Positions 30,470 to 41,235 of a stretch of 64,000 nt of DNA are shown here, piece after piece. Origin of the DNA: Ceratothoa steindachneri. Taxonomy: Eukaryota; Arthropoda; Malacostraca; Isopoda; Cymothoidae. Numbering within the stretch: the stretch's first letter is position 1; every line of letters begins with the position of its first letter. Location: assembly GCA_963969495.1 (NCBI GenBank), contig OZ018323.1, positions 70,218,920-70,282,919 of the forward strand. The letters run 5' to 3'. Under the pieces are notes generated by a model. The model saw only the letters and a list, made by a program, of their open reading frames with translations, searched no databases and was not told where the DNA came from. A program made the translations under genes and the position numbers.

Positions 30470-33400
30470 TAATAATAGGTATTTATAATGCGCACTTAAG
30501 GGCTGTTAGACCTCCCAGAGCACAGGTTGTGTAGCGAGTGTAGAGAAAGTTTACAGGGAAGAGAAGGCCTTTCTGAAGAGATGAGTCTTCAGGAGACATT
30601 TAAAAGTAGCAAAGGAAGGAGAGGATTGGACTTCAGCAGGAAGAGCATTCCAGTCTAGGAGCACAAACTGACAAGGAACGGTCACCCATCGAGCAGAGGA
30701 CACAATGAGGAGTGTTCAGGAGGGAAGCGAGCTTAGATCAGAGTTCCTGAGGAGTTTGATGACAGGAGAGGGCAGACGAGAGATAAGGTGGAGTCTAGAG
30801 GTTTGTGGGGTATGGAAGCGAATAGGTAATCAGTGTAGCTCCTGTAACAGAGGCATCGAAGGAGAGGACCGGGGGTGGCGAAGGAGGAGCCAGGCAGCAT
30901 AGTTTTAAACAAGTTGTAGGGGGCGAAGTGACGAAGCAGGGAGATTCACTAGAAGAGAATTGCAGTAGTCTAAGCGTGAGGTGATGAAGGCATGAATAGC
31001 AGTCTCAAGGCTTCACCGATCAAAATGGGATCGAACACATGAGAAGTTGTGGAGGAAACCGTGGGAAGACTTACAGATATGATGGATGTGTGGTTTAAAC
31101 GAGTTTTTCTCGCCGAAAATAACACCAAAATTACTGACGGTATCAGAGAAGGCGACATTGGTTCCCCAAGGTTAAGGGAAGGAAAGAGCGCTTTAGATTT
31201 CTCCACCATCGAAGCGGTACCAACAAGGAGAACTTTAGTTTTATCGTGGTTAAGTTTGAGAAAGTTGGCAGACAGCCATTCGTTTATGGAGGTGTAAGCT
31301 GAAAGGAGCTTGGCAATTGATTGAGAGAAGGACAGAGGGAATGAGGAAAGGTATATCTGAGTGTCATCGGCATAGAGGTGGAAGGACAGCCCAAATCGTA
31401 AAGAGAAAGTAAGTAGATGCAAAAGAGGAGTGGACTAAGGAATGAGCCCTGAGGCACCCCAAAATGAATGGGTGCGTGCTCAGATGAGAGGTTATTGAGT
31501 GCAACCGACTGAGTGCAGGAGGAGAGCTATGAGTGGAACCAATCAAGGGCAGTGCCTAAGAGACCAAGGAAAGTGTGAAGATGATCAAGGAGGAGAGTGT
31601 GGTTGATGGTGTCGAAAGCAGAGGAGAGGTCTACATAAACTGTCTGAAACATTAAGAACACTTTCAGCAGAGTGATTCGCTTTGAACCCTGACTGGTACA
31701 CTTCATCTATATTGCAGTTAGAAATATGGTCATTAAGGTGAGAGAAAACCACCCTCTTGAGGATCTTAGAGAGAAATGGAAGCTGTGAGATAGGGCGATA
31801 GCTAGATGGTTCAGGTCTTTAGGGGATCCAGATTTGTTAGAGCGTGAGATCAGGGTGGTTACTTCCTCAGAGGATGCTCAAGTGAAGACATTAAGTGGCA
31901 ATGGAGTATGGTTGGGGAGAACAGCATGGGCTGGTTCAGACAACTGAGGTAGTACGATGAGAAGGTTAATAACTTTATCAAAGAAAAATTTAGAAAGAGT
32001 AGAGGGGTTGATGGGGGAAATGGGGCTAGGCAAGGAAAGATGAGAGAGGAGATGAAAGATAGGCCAAGGGTCATTCTTGCTCTCAGACAAAAGTTTGTGT
32101 GAATGAGCCTTGTGCACTGAGTTTAATTTGGAAGAATAAGTCAAAGTAGCAAGGTGATAGGAAAGTGAGAGGGAGGTCGTGTCCTGCCCACAGGAGCCTG
32201 TTTTATGAAGGGCTTGTTCATGAGCACGTAAGGACCTCTTTGAATGAAGGAGATCCATGGTGAACCAAGGGGCACGGTGATAGCAGTTTGAAGGAGTGAT
32301 AAGTGGGGCATGCACATCAAGGCAGGCGAGTAATGATTGGTGCAGAGAGTTTAAGGTTTGGTCAGGTGAAGCAGTAGTATCAATAGGAGGTAGGGCGGAA
32401 ACAACATAGTTAAAGAGAGTAGTAGTATCAATTGACAATAGTCGCCGGAAAGAAGTAGGATCTCAGGACGAGCGAGGGGGTAGGTAGTAGGAAATATAGA
32501 GTTTAAAATTGACCAAGAAGTGGTCAGAAATCGTATTAGAAAGGTCAGTTACTGTTAGATTAGAGATATGGAGGTTTGAGATGACTAAGTCCAGGGTATT
32601 ACCATGTATGTGTGTTAGGGATAACACATGTTGTGTAAGAGAAGAGGTCAATGATGTCAATGAGTGCACAAAAAGTCTCATTGTGGCTAGGAAGAATGAG
32701 GTCATCAAGAATAGGTTGGAGAGTAGGTTACTAAACTCCTCAGGAAATAACGCCAGAGATGAGCTGGGAGGGTGGAAAAGGACCACAATAGTCAGAGCAG
32801 GGACAGCATGTGAGACAGCAATGAGAGCCTCAAATGAGGCTAGAGGGGGAGAAGGGAAGAGGGGAGAAGATTCAGGTAGAAGGATGAGTTGGAAATCAAT
32901 GCAACTCCCCCTCCACAGTGGTTCCAAGGAACATACAGGAAAGAATGACCCGGAGGGGGTTGCAAAGGCAGTGCATGAACCAAAATCAGACTCGAGCCTG
33001 GTTTCTGTAAGGCCAAGGAAGGAAACCCCAGTGTGAACAATGAGGTTATGGACATACAGTAAACCCTCAATATAACAAACCAAATTTCCTGGCCGAACTC
33101 CATGCTGCAACTCACTGGCTCACATCAGCGGGTTGTGAACGTCGCGTGGGAGAGGTTGTTCTGGTATTCTCTTCCTCCTTCCTCTCTTCATGAGTGCTAC
33201 TTACTACTCCATAGAACGAACGAACCAACAGATATAATGAACTTGGTTCATATTTCTATCACTTTTAACGACCATCAGGTAAAACGAATGACCCCCCCAC
33301 CCCATATAGTTCATTATATCAAGGGTTTAGTGTACTTCGACTTATTGGTCAGGCTCCTAATGTTCAGAAGAGATGCCAACAGCACCTGCTGATGAGCACA

Positions 33401-33480
33401 GGAGATTTGGAGGTGTTGGGTAAAGGAAGAATGGTAGGGCAAAAGAGGTTCCTAAGGGATGCCAAAAGCCTCACCCCCTC
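30470..33480 (-). mobile_element. L2/Rex-like LINE, near full length but decayed
   Basis: Minus strand, with its 5' side at the right. Endonuclease region: NIRSLTNKSK, then HNLIVHTGVSFLGLTETRLE and HIHGNTLDLVISNLHISNLT (about 33390-32463, interrupted by a MITE). Linker: 32438-31878 (APWFTMDLLHSKRSLRAHE). RT: FHLYADDTQIYLSS at 31420-31360, the YADD catalytic box, followed by NEWLSANFLKLNHDKTKVLL. C-terminal: ITSRLDYCNSLLVNLPASSL near 30990-30920. It ends with an ATT-type tail at 30470-30480. Several stops and frameshifts. Its 3' end joins directly to the pseudogene frame at 30469, so it inserted there. Confidence 0.82.
33057..33332. mobile_element. Pogo/Tigger-like MITE (276 bp)
   Basis: Imperfect ~24-bp inverted ends (CAGTAAACCCTCAATATAAC at the left; at the right the complement reads CACTAAACCCTTGATATAAT), flanked by TA duplications at 33055-33056 and 33333-33334. 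It interrupts the endonuclease frame of the L2/Rex-like LINE between NIRSLTNKSK and HNLIVHTG, so it is younger than the LINE. Confidence 0.75.
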
Positions 33481-35309
33481 CTAGTCAGGTGAGTTCAGGG
33501 AATACCAGGCCCCTTCTCTGTGCGCCACTTCTTTTATTCTTCCCTCAATTTCATCACCTGTTGCTTGGGTCCTGATCATTTTCCATAGTTCATACCTGTT
33601 CACTATTCTCTCAATTTCCTTCTTCCATTCTGTTCTAAAATTCATTCTATGGACCCATTCCATCCAGCTTGTGCCATTCATACCTTCTACATAATCTAGA
33701 TACCGCATTTTCATTTTAGAAACTCTCTCATGGTATCTGCTCCATCCCATCTCTCCTCTTAATGCTTCCACACCTACATATGCATTTGCACCTAGACACA
33801 TCCTCACTACCTTGTTCTGGATTTTCTCCATCCTGTCTAACTCCCTTTTATTCACTTTGCATATCTCGAAACCATATAAGCTTCATGGAACACCTACCCC
33901 GTTCCAGAGCTCTCTTACTATTTCTAAGTCCATTTCCCTGCTTATTCATGACTCCCACCCCATTAGCATCCCAATCATTCTTAACATCTCTAATTCCTTT
34001 CTTCTCTTGTGTTTATCCAAGACATCCCTTTTATTGCGCACACTAATACCTAAGTACTTATATTTGCCTACCACTTCTAGCACCTTATTCCCCCAAACCC
34101 AACCCTCATTCATACTTTCCCTAAAGATCATTATCTTACACTTATTCCTGCTGAATTTCACCTTCCATTCATTCCCAGAGTCAGCTGCTACATCTAACAT
34201 TCTTTGCAAGCTCTCTCCACATTCACTCATAACCATTATATCATTTGCAAATCTCAAGCAATTTATTTCCCTATCCCTTAAGTGTGCATCTCCCTTTGCA
34301 CGTTTCAGTCTTTTTAGCTGTTCTTCTATAAATATACTGAATAGCTGTGGAGACAGCAGGCATCCCTGTCTCACACCTACATCATTCAATATCCATCCTG
34401 TTTCTATCCCTTTCAAATTCAGTTTTACTTTATTCTCTCTATATAAACTCTTAATCACACTCAGAATCTTTTCATCCAAGCCTTCTTCATTTAATCTCAA
34501 CCATAACTTATCCCTGTTCATTTTATCAAATGCCTTCTCTATGACCAGAAAGAATACATAGTCTTTTTCTACATAAATTAATTATTTCCTTCAGCACCAA
34601 AACATTGTCTATTGTTCTTTTACCCTTCCTGATTCCATTTTGCTCATCTCCTAGGATACAATCACTGTTATCCCACTCTTGCAACTTATCAGCGATTACT
34701 TTCCCCAAAATTTTACATATAACACTGACAATTGCCACTGGCCGCTAGTTCCCCACATCCATTCTACCTTTCTCCCCTCCTTTATATATAAGATTAACTC
34801 TGCTTTTCATCTATTCTTTAGCATATCATTAAATAGATCTTTCAGGACCATCTTCATTCTCTCCTCCATGCTTTATGAATTCCCCTATCATCAGATCTTC
34901 ATCCATTGCCTTTGTATTTTTAAATTTTTTTTAGTCTTTTCCTATCACCCTATCCCCACTCTTTAGTAAGACTTGGCTACTTCTATCAACATCCTTTAGT
35001 TGGCTCCTCATGTACTTCCATTGGTCTCTCTCTCTCTCTCTTTCCCCCGCTTTAAGTTTTTTCCAACCCTCAACCAGATTGTCCTCTTCCTTGCATTTCA
35101 GTATCCTTATTAACTCCATCACCTTCTTCTTCTGTACTTTACACTGGAATTCCATATTCCATCCTCCCTAAGTTCTCTTGGTCTTCAATATTATTCTCAT
35201 CTATACTTTTTTGCAATCTTCTTTTTCTCCGGTTCAAATCCTTTCAAATTCAAGACAAGACTTGCCAAGGAGTGGGAGACTTGCCAAGGAGTGGGAGACA
35301 GGCCAGACT
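33481..35309 (-). mobile_element. Second LINE, RT-side part
   Basis: Minus strand. 35155-34931 encodes the linker before RT. 34738-34526 has AIVSVICKILGKVIADKLQE and DEQNGIRKGKRTIDN. 34521-33946 carries the RT core: GVRQGCLLSPQLFSIFIEEQ and the catalytic region LRFANDIMVMSE, in which the usual FADD box reads FAND (second Asp lost). 33855-33481 is the C-terminal domain (LDRMEKIQNKVVRMCLGANA). Frames are broken between these parts. The endonuclease half is displaced to 39519-40235 by a hAT insertion. Confidence 0.78.
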
Positions 35310-35317
35310 TGTACCAG
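35310..35317. repeat. Left target duplication of the 4.2-kb hAT element
   Basis: TGTACCAG, identical to 39511-39518 at the other end. Confidence 0.9.
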
Positions 35318-35630
35318 CAGTAGCATAGCATACCTAAGTAGGGGAAGGGGGGCTTGGCAGCCACCCTCCCCCAAATTTCTTCTATGGAAGAGGGGAGGGT
35401 GCCCCCCCCCCCCAAAAAAAATGTGGCAATCATTTTTTTTACTTTTAGCAATTTGCAAAAGTAATTAGATATTTAGGAACATTTATCTTACTGATAAGAT
35501 AGGTTGTTTTAAAATAGCACAAATTGAGGTAAAATGGGTTGAGGGCACTGTGAGTGGCTGCTACTGTCATCTCAGGTGATTTGGAATGTTCAGGAAACCC
35601 CAGCACATGGTTAGCCACGCACTACTGGAA

Positions 35631-35705
35631 GACAACGCCATCTAAAAGTCACTACAAGGCACTGGTGACTGGAACATTCTAGAACTCATCTCTATAAATT
35701 ATATA
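35631..35705 (+). promoter_or_regulatory. Heat-shock-element-like motif plus TATA box, copy 1
   Basis: GGAACATTCTAGAAC at 35671-35685 is three perfect alternating nGAAn/nTTCn units, the consensus heat-shock element. CTATAAAT follows at 35692-35699. It lies upstream of the hAT transposase in the same orientation. That HSF uses it is inference. Confidence 0.5.
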
Positions 35706-35831
35706 ATAAGGTTCTTGCCAATAATGCACCTGTTTTTGTCATATTAAGATAGTTATTGTACAGCGGTGTCACTCCTGTGATTTTGATTGTTTGGGGACCC
35801 CCACCACATGGTTATTTGCGCGCTACCGGAA

Positions 35832-35895
35832 GACAACGCCATCTAAAAGTCACTGGAACATTCTAGAGCTCGTCTGTAGAAGCTATATAAGCAGC
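35832..35895 (+). promoter_or_regulatory. Heat-shock-element-like motif plus TATA box, copy 2
   Basis: A second copy about 201 bp downstream of the first: GGAACATTCTAGAGC (35855-35869, third unit one base off), then GTAGAAGC and TATATAAG at 35884-35891. This TATA is the closer one to the putative first exon ending at 36007. Confidence 0.5.
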
Positions 35896-36661
35896 TACTA
35901 GCCAACAGCGCACACATTCCTTGTTGAATCTTACAGGGATAGTTATGTTATATGAACTACAGTGTCTATGCTTATAAATAGTGCTTAAAATCGTTAGCAT
36001 CCCACTGGTGAGTAGTCTATTTTCAACTAATCAATATCTCATAGAAAATATTTTTGTTCCTTATCATTGTTTACATTCTGTCATCTCCAATACAGCTGTA
36101 TCTCCTATATATAATATATCCATCTTAACGTAAATATTTTCTACACTTAGCAGTTTAGGGTTAACAGTTTGTCTCATATCGTATCATTTTTACTACATCA
36201 CTAACAATCGAACAAAACAGAAACTGACCGTGCTCCGCTTTCATTAAGATGTAGTAAACTTGTAGATGAGTTAACAATATCTGTTTTAAAACAATTATTT
36301 ATTTCTCTATTGTTATTCTGTCCATTGTTTTTATTTTATAGATTTATACTCAGGTCATCTATATAATAAATGTCCATGTCAATTTATATGATAAATGTCA
36401 AAATAGCTATTGGTCTGTATAGACTTGTCAATATGATTATTTGTTCATGTTTTTATATTTGCTTATATTTTATACTTTAATACTTATATATGTTTTGATC
36501 TTTTTTAGGCTGGTATTTATAATTAAATACATAATTATTTAAAATATTTTTTCATTGTGATTGAATGATTTTTAAAGTAACTTAGCTCTTACTAAACATC
36601 ATTTTTCTTCTTACCACAAGTTTGTGCAATAAAGCATGGTAGTATTACAAATTTCTTTCAG

Positions 36662-39095
36662 CCTGTGCCAAAAAGTCTGAAGTTACCTGTGTCTGAGTCT
36701 TTGACTTCAAGTTCATCACCTTCGAATTCTCAGTCCTCTACATCGAGCATGTCCACCAGAGAAGATCTCACAATCGCTTTGACGAACATGTGTTCTGGCC
36801 CATTGGACTCTGTCCACTTTGTCTGTTAACCAGAATGTGATGGCTACCCCGTCACCAGTTAACCTTGGTCAGCTACTAAGGATACATCTGGGAGGATCTT
36901 CTTTAAATGTTCATCAGGTGAACCAGCTTCTTGAGAACCGTCTGATGCCAGGAGGTGAAAAATTTCCAGTGGACAAGGAAGGATGACACTTTCACTGGGA
37001 ATGGCTGGAGATGTTCAATTGGCTTGGTTATACCAAAGGAATCAACGGGTCCATCTGCATTTGTTGTACTATATTCCAAAAAGAAATCGCCAAAGTCAGA
37101 GGAAAATACCAGCTACATGCCCAGCTAGTCACACGTGTGCTAACAGACCTAAAAAATGCAAATGGAACACTCTAAAAGCATGCCAAATCAGCCACACATC
37201 TTGCTTGCATTGAGCATGCACAACTGCATCAACTCCACACTGCTGATAGTGATCAGGCCATCGACCATCAGCTTATGGCTCAGAGGAAAAGTCCAGATTG
37301 CCACCAACCGGTCAAAGCTGCGTTCAATCGTAGCAACAATCCTCTTTCTGGGTCACAATAATCTTGCTTTTCACAGCCACCGCGATGCCGGAGACGTCTT
37401 GGCTTGGAAAAATGATGACATATTTTGGAACGCTTTGCACTTCTGTGTTGACACAGGAGATGAGGCACTCCAGACTCTTCTTTCCGGGTCACCCCACTAC
37501 GCTTCATATGCATCTCCTTGAATCCAGAATGAAATTATCAATGTAGTGGGTGAGCTCATTCGCAATGAGTTGGTCACTAAAGTCAAGCAGGCAAGGCTTT
37601 TTTATGCTGATGGATACGGCTTGAACGGAGCAGGCGTCCATCATTCTTCGCACCATGAACTCAGAAGGTGTGATAAGCGAAGATTTTGTCACTTTTGTAG
37701 AAGCCAAAGACACCCCAGGCCAGGGGCTGGCCACTTTGATGTTGGACACCCTCAACTCTCTTGGGTTGGATGCGGTAAACTTGCGAGGCCAAGGTTACGA
37801 CAGGGTAGCATCAATGTCCAGTCAATTTAATGGATGTCATCCATCGTGAAGGCTAAGCAGCCTTTCACCGTCTACGTACTGTTTTTCTTATCGGTTCAAT
37901 TTGATGATCGGTAAGGCCTGCAACTGTCCTGAGCTCAAAGTACTCTTTGGAATCATTAGCCAAATCTGCGATTTCTTCGATAACTAGTACCAACATGCTT
38001 GAGCAGTTGATTGATGAGACGGCATAATTACACAAGAAACGATGTCTGAAGGCTACTGCCCTACGCAGTGGGTGGAACGCCACAACAGTGTTGCCATTCT
38101 AGTTGAGCTATTTCCCTTTGTCGTATCCATCCTTTACCATCTTTCGGAGGATGGTGACTCCCATGCTGTCTCCCTTCTTGGCGCAATGACGCAACCTAGT
38201 TTTACCTGCTTTCTCGCAGTGGCAGACACATTCTTGCGTCTAACCCTCTCTGTGAGTCAGGGGTTGCAAGACCCAGCACAATATCTTGGGGAGGCATATG
38301 AACATATCCGTGTCATCAGGCAGAAGCTCAAGAAAATGAGAGGAGTCCTCAACTGCATTTAAGCTGATGTTTACTGAAGCAATGAACCATCTTTCTGAGG
38401 ATGGTGACTCCCACGCTGTCTCCCTTCTTCCTTCTTGGCGCAATGACACGACCTGGTTTTACTTGCTCTCTCGCAGTGGCAGACGCAGTCTTGTGTCTAA
38501 CCCTCCCTGTGAGTCAGGGGTTGCAAGACCCAGCACAACATCTTGGGGAGGCATATGAACATATCTGTGTCATCAGACAGAAGCTCGAGAAAATGAGAGA
38601 GGAGTCCTCAACTGCATTTAAGCTGATGTTTACTGAACAATGAAGATAAGCACTGGCATGGGGACTGAAATCTCTGTGCCTCAACAGGCCCAAGAAGTGT
38701 CAATGCCTGAATTGTACTATGAAAGAACTTACTAGCCCCATTTCTGGATGAGATGATAACCAAACTTGCGAGCCTGTTCGATGACAAATGCATGTGCCAG
38801 GTAGTGAAATTGCAAGATGCACTTTATGCATTTTTAAAAGTGCATCAAGGAAGCGACTCGAATGTTGCTGCCCGATGTGGCAACACTCCTTCGACTGTTC
38901 GGAACTGTACCGTCATCTACAGTCAGTTCCGAGCGATCCTTCTCTCATCTTCGAAGACTCAAAACTTATCTGAGGTCGACAATGACTCAAGAAAGTCTCA
39001 ATGCTTTGCTGCTAATGACACACAACATTGAGGTGGACCCAGACAAAGTTATTGATGTGTTCCGTGATAAGGTCAATCGAAGGCTTCTGCTTTGA
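36662..39095 (+). pseudogene. hAT transposase (TTF zinc finger, 52-kDa-repressor-like), broken
   Basis: Domains in order: a Ser-rich N-terminus (36662-36790); a TTF-type zinc finger region, WLEMFNWLGYTKGINGSICI then YCTIFQKEIAK (about 36998-37095); the RNase-H-fold core with KLRSIVATILFLGHNNLAFH, FCVDTGDEALQTLL and GLDAVNLRGQGYDRVASMS (37315-37830), the last being a hallmark of this transposase group; and the insertion domain (CPTQWVERHN, 38053). The C-terminal dimerisation domain, VSSERSFSHLRRLKTYLRST then LNALLLMTHNIEVDP, is near 38920-39035. Frameshifts, stops and a ~250-bp tandem duplication (38139-38640) disrupt the frame, so it should be inactive. Its relatives include host proteins such as ZMYM1 and the 52-kDa repressor of PKR inhibitor. 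Confidence 0.8.
38139..38640 (+). repeat. Tandem duplication of ~250 bp in the hAT transposase
   Basis: Two adjacent copies, about 38139-38391 and 38392-38640, share GGTTGCAAGACCCAGCACAA and CTGCATTTAAGCTGATGTTT with roughly 5-8% mismatch. The encoded segment with SEDGDSHAVSLL appears twice. Confidence 0.85.
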
Positions 39096-39518
39096 ACTTA
39101 TGTTCTGCAGTCATCAAAATGATTCATGAAGGTACTGAGGCAGTCATTTGGTGAAATGTTTGTTAACTGCCTAATGGTGGTTAATTCACTAATTTTATAA
39201 TTTGATATTTGTGCCAACTATTATTAATACAATAAAGACTATGTTCAAGCGTGTGTTTTTATATCTCTTGTTCATGTAACAATACAAAAATAATTCTCTG
39301 TTTCATTCTGTTCTGTGTCTTTCTTCACTTTTAAACTCGTGAACTTAACCGCTGATAGCATGAATCTGGACCATAAAACCCTTGATGCTAGATGAAATGA
39401 GTAATTGAAGTGAAGATTTAATTTGAGTAAGTGAAGAATTTTGTTTCACTAATCAAAATAAAAATTCTAGGTTTTGCCTACCTCGGCCTAAAATCCTAGG
39501 TATGCCACTGTGTACCAG

Positions 39519-40235
39519 TATAACTTTTCATACTAATATGTTAAATGTCACTGTCCACAAGCCAAAAGGGTTGTCACAAAAAAGAGCAGCTATAGACTGT
39601 GGAGAACTGATTAAGTCTTAATACTCATAAGGGTATCGAATGAACTCTACTGAAGGTGAATTTCTCTCTCTGATTCCACCATGTCATATTCCTTCTCTTT
39701 TCTCCTTTTCTGATGTACTTCATTCCAACTTCCTTCTTTGTAATTCCTAATATGCACTCTTGTAGTTTTGAATAGGCCTCTTGCAGATTACCATCCCTTC
39801 TAAAGTTCCTCATCTTATTATCCATAAGATCTATTGCACTCTTCCTTCTTCCCTGTCTCCACGCAGGTATTCCCAATACTTCTAAATTTTCCAATGCACA
39901 TCACACTCCATTAACCACCTATCTATCAACCAACCATTCATGTTCATATGCTCACCAAGCAGACCAATGTAGGAATAAAAGTCACCCACCACCAGCCATT
40001 GCTCATTCCTCATGCAGTCAGTCATCTCTTTCAATACTTCCAACAGCGCCGCACTCTGTCGCTTGTTTCCCCCTTCAATCTTGTTGTAAACTACTGATAT
40101 CATCCATTTTATCTCTCCTTGCATTACTCTATATGTTACTAGTCTTCCTTCCAAGCCTTTCTTCCTAGCTCTTTCATTCCATTTCTCTTCATCCAGGCAT
40201 ACTATATCTTTATGTGACTTTAATTTAAATTCTGT
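39519..40235 (-). mobile_element. Second LINE, endonuclease-side part
   Basis: Minus strand. Reads SHKDIVCLDEEKWNERARKK near 40215-40160, then KWMISVVYNKIEGGN and EQWLVVGDFYSYIG (40154-39882; the GDF box of the APE-like endonuclease has N replaced by Y). A linker follows at 39894-39625, ending MTWWNQREKF. It continues across the hAT insertion into 35155. The right limit is uncertain: 40205-40235 can also be read on the plus strand as the start of the CR1-like LINE that resumes at 49184. Confidence 0.7.
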
Positions 40236-41100
40236 TGTGGTGGGGCGAATGTGAGTGTGTGTAAAAGGGCCATTCTCCCACCCCTTTTCTCAGTACCCTC
40301 TCCCTCCCTCTGTAAGAATGTGTGTGAATGGGAATGGGTTTGTTTTATTTTTGTTAAATTCATGTATAAAATGATTACCATGTTTTTCTTTCTTTCCAGG
40401 CGTTATTCTGGAAAGATAAAAGCTAATTTTAAGATATCACTCTAAAAGATATTTCCTTGTTTAAATTGAACTTTAACGAAGCGTTATTCTGGAAAGAGGT
40501 AAGCTAGTCAATGTATTTTCGGGTAATGCCCAATTATTGGTTTCGCCATCCATGTATAAATGGATGGATCACTGAAGGAGGATATATCTCTTCTTCAGAG
40601 AGAGTGGAAGTGCAGACTGGAAGCAAGAGGGGTTCTATAGAGGAGTGCTCCACCCAGCCCTGAGAGGAGGGCTTTCGTGTCTCTATCCACCTGAACCGCC
40701 ATACCTGCCTTCGTTGACAATCCTGCCTCCTTCTAGTTAGCCAACTACCGCCCACCTCCAGCAAGACATAGCGCGTGTCCCCTTTTCGTTCGGTTGTGGT
40801 TGTGTTTTTTGTTTTGTCTAGAATTTACGTAAATTGTTGTATCCGCCCGTTATACGCTTCTCGTTTGGTATCATTATTTTTATTTGGGAATTTAGCCTCA
40901 TTTTGAAGTGTGCACACTTCCCTAGTAAAATATAAAATTTTTGTAAATATAAACTGTAGCTATCATTGTATTTTTGTAAGTAAAGGGACTGTATATACAA
41001 TCCGTTTTATTCTCCCTCGATTTCTCACGTCCGGACAGTGTAGGAAGCGGGTTGGATCGATTATCGATTGGGATTAGAGATCTATTTTCGGCCCGCTACA
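40236..41100 (+). repeat. Gypsy-A 5' LTR
   Basis: 865 bp. Holds a TATA box (GTATAAATGG, TATAAA at 40555-40560), an exon-like segment 40400-40498 between TTTCTTTCCAG and GTAAGC, and a direct repeat of GCGTTATTCTGGAAAGA at both ends of that segment. Confidence 0.95.
40400..40498 (+). other. Exon-like segment inside the Gypsy-A LTR
   Basis: 99 bp bounded by a good acceptor (TTCTTTCCAG) and a good donor (GAG/GTAAGC). It begins and ends with the same 17-mer GCGTTATTCTGGAAAGA. The identical segment in the 3' LTR is 48483-48581. It precedes the TATA box, so it could only be spliced in transcripts that start upstream or read in from the host. Confidence 0.4.
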
Positions 41101-41102
41101 TT

Positions 41103-41120
41103 TGGCGCCCGAATAGGGAC
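41103..41120 (+). promoter_or_regulatory. Primer binding site, lysine-tRNA type
   Basis: TGGCGCCCGAATAGGGAC starts 2 nt after the 5' LTR and differs at one base from the sequence complementary to the 3' end of tRNA-Lys(3) used by lentiviruses. Confidence 0.85.
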
Positions 41121-41235
41121 GTGAGACTTCGAAACTGGGAGCGTGACTGGATTGGATTGCAGTCCATACCCAATTAGTGTGACAAGTAGTTTGATTGATT
41201 TTTCCCTCCTCCTATCTTTTACTAACTTGGGAAGA

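Larger units (their letters stand above)
35318..39510 (+). mobile_element. hAT DNA transposon with TTF-type zinc finger transposase (4193 bp)
   Basis: Bounded by a perfect 8-bp duplication TGTACCAG (35310-35317, 39511-39518). The right end is CCTAGGTATGCCACTG; the left end CAGTAGCATAGCATACCTAAG is related but carries a small insertion. The 5' region holds a duplicated promoter-like block. A non-coding first exon may end at 36007 (donor GTGAGT), with an acceptor TTTCTTTCAG at 36652-36661. It inserted into the second LINE, splitting its endonuclease from its RT. Confidence 0.88.

Noticed and set aside
33812..34561. Plus-strand 249-codon ORF
   Set aside because: Antisense of the LINE RT on the minus strand; Ser/Leu/Phe-rich and without a domain.
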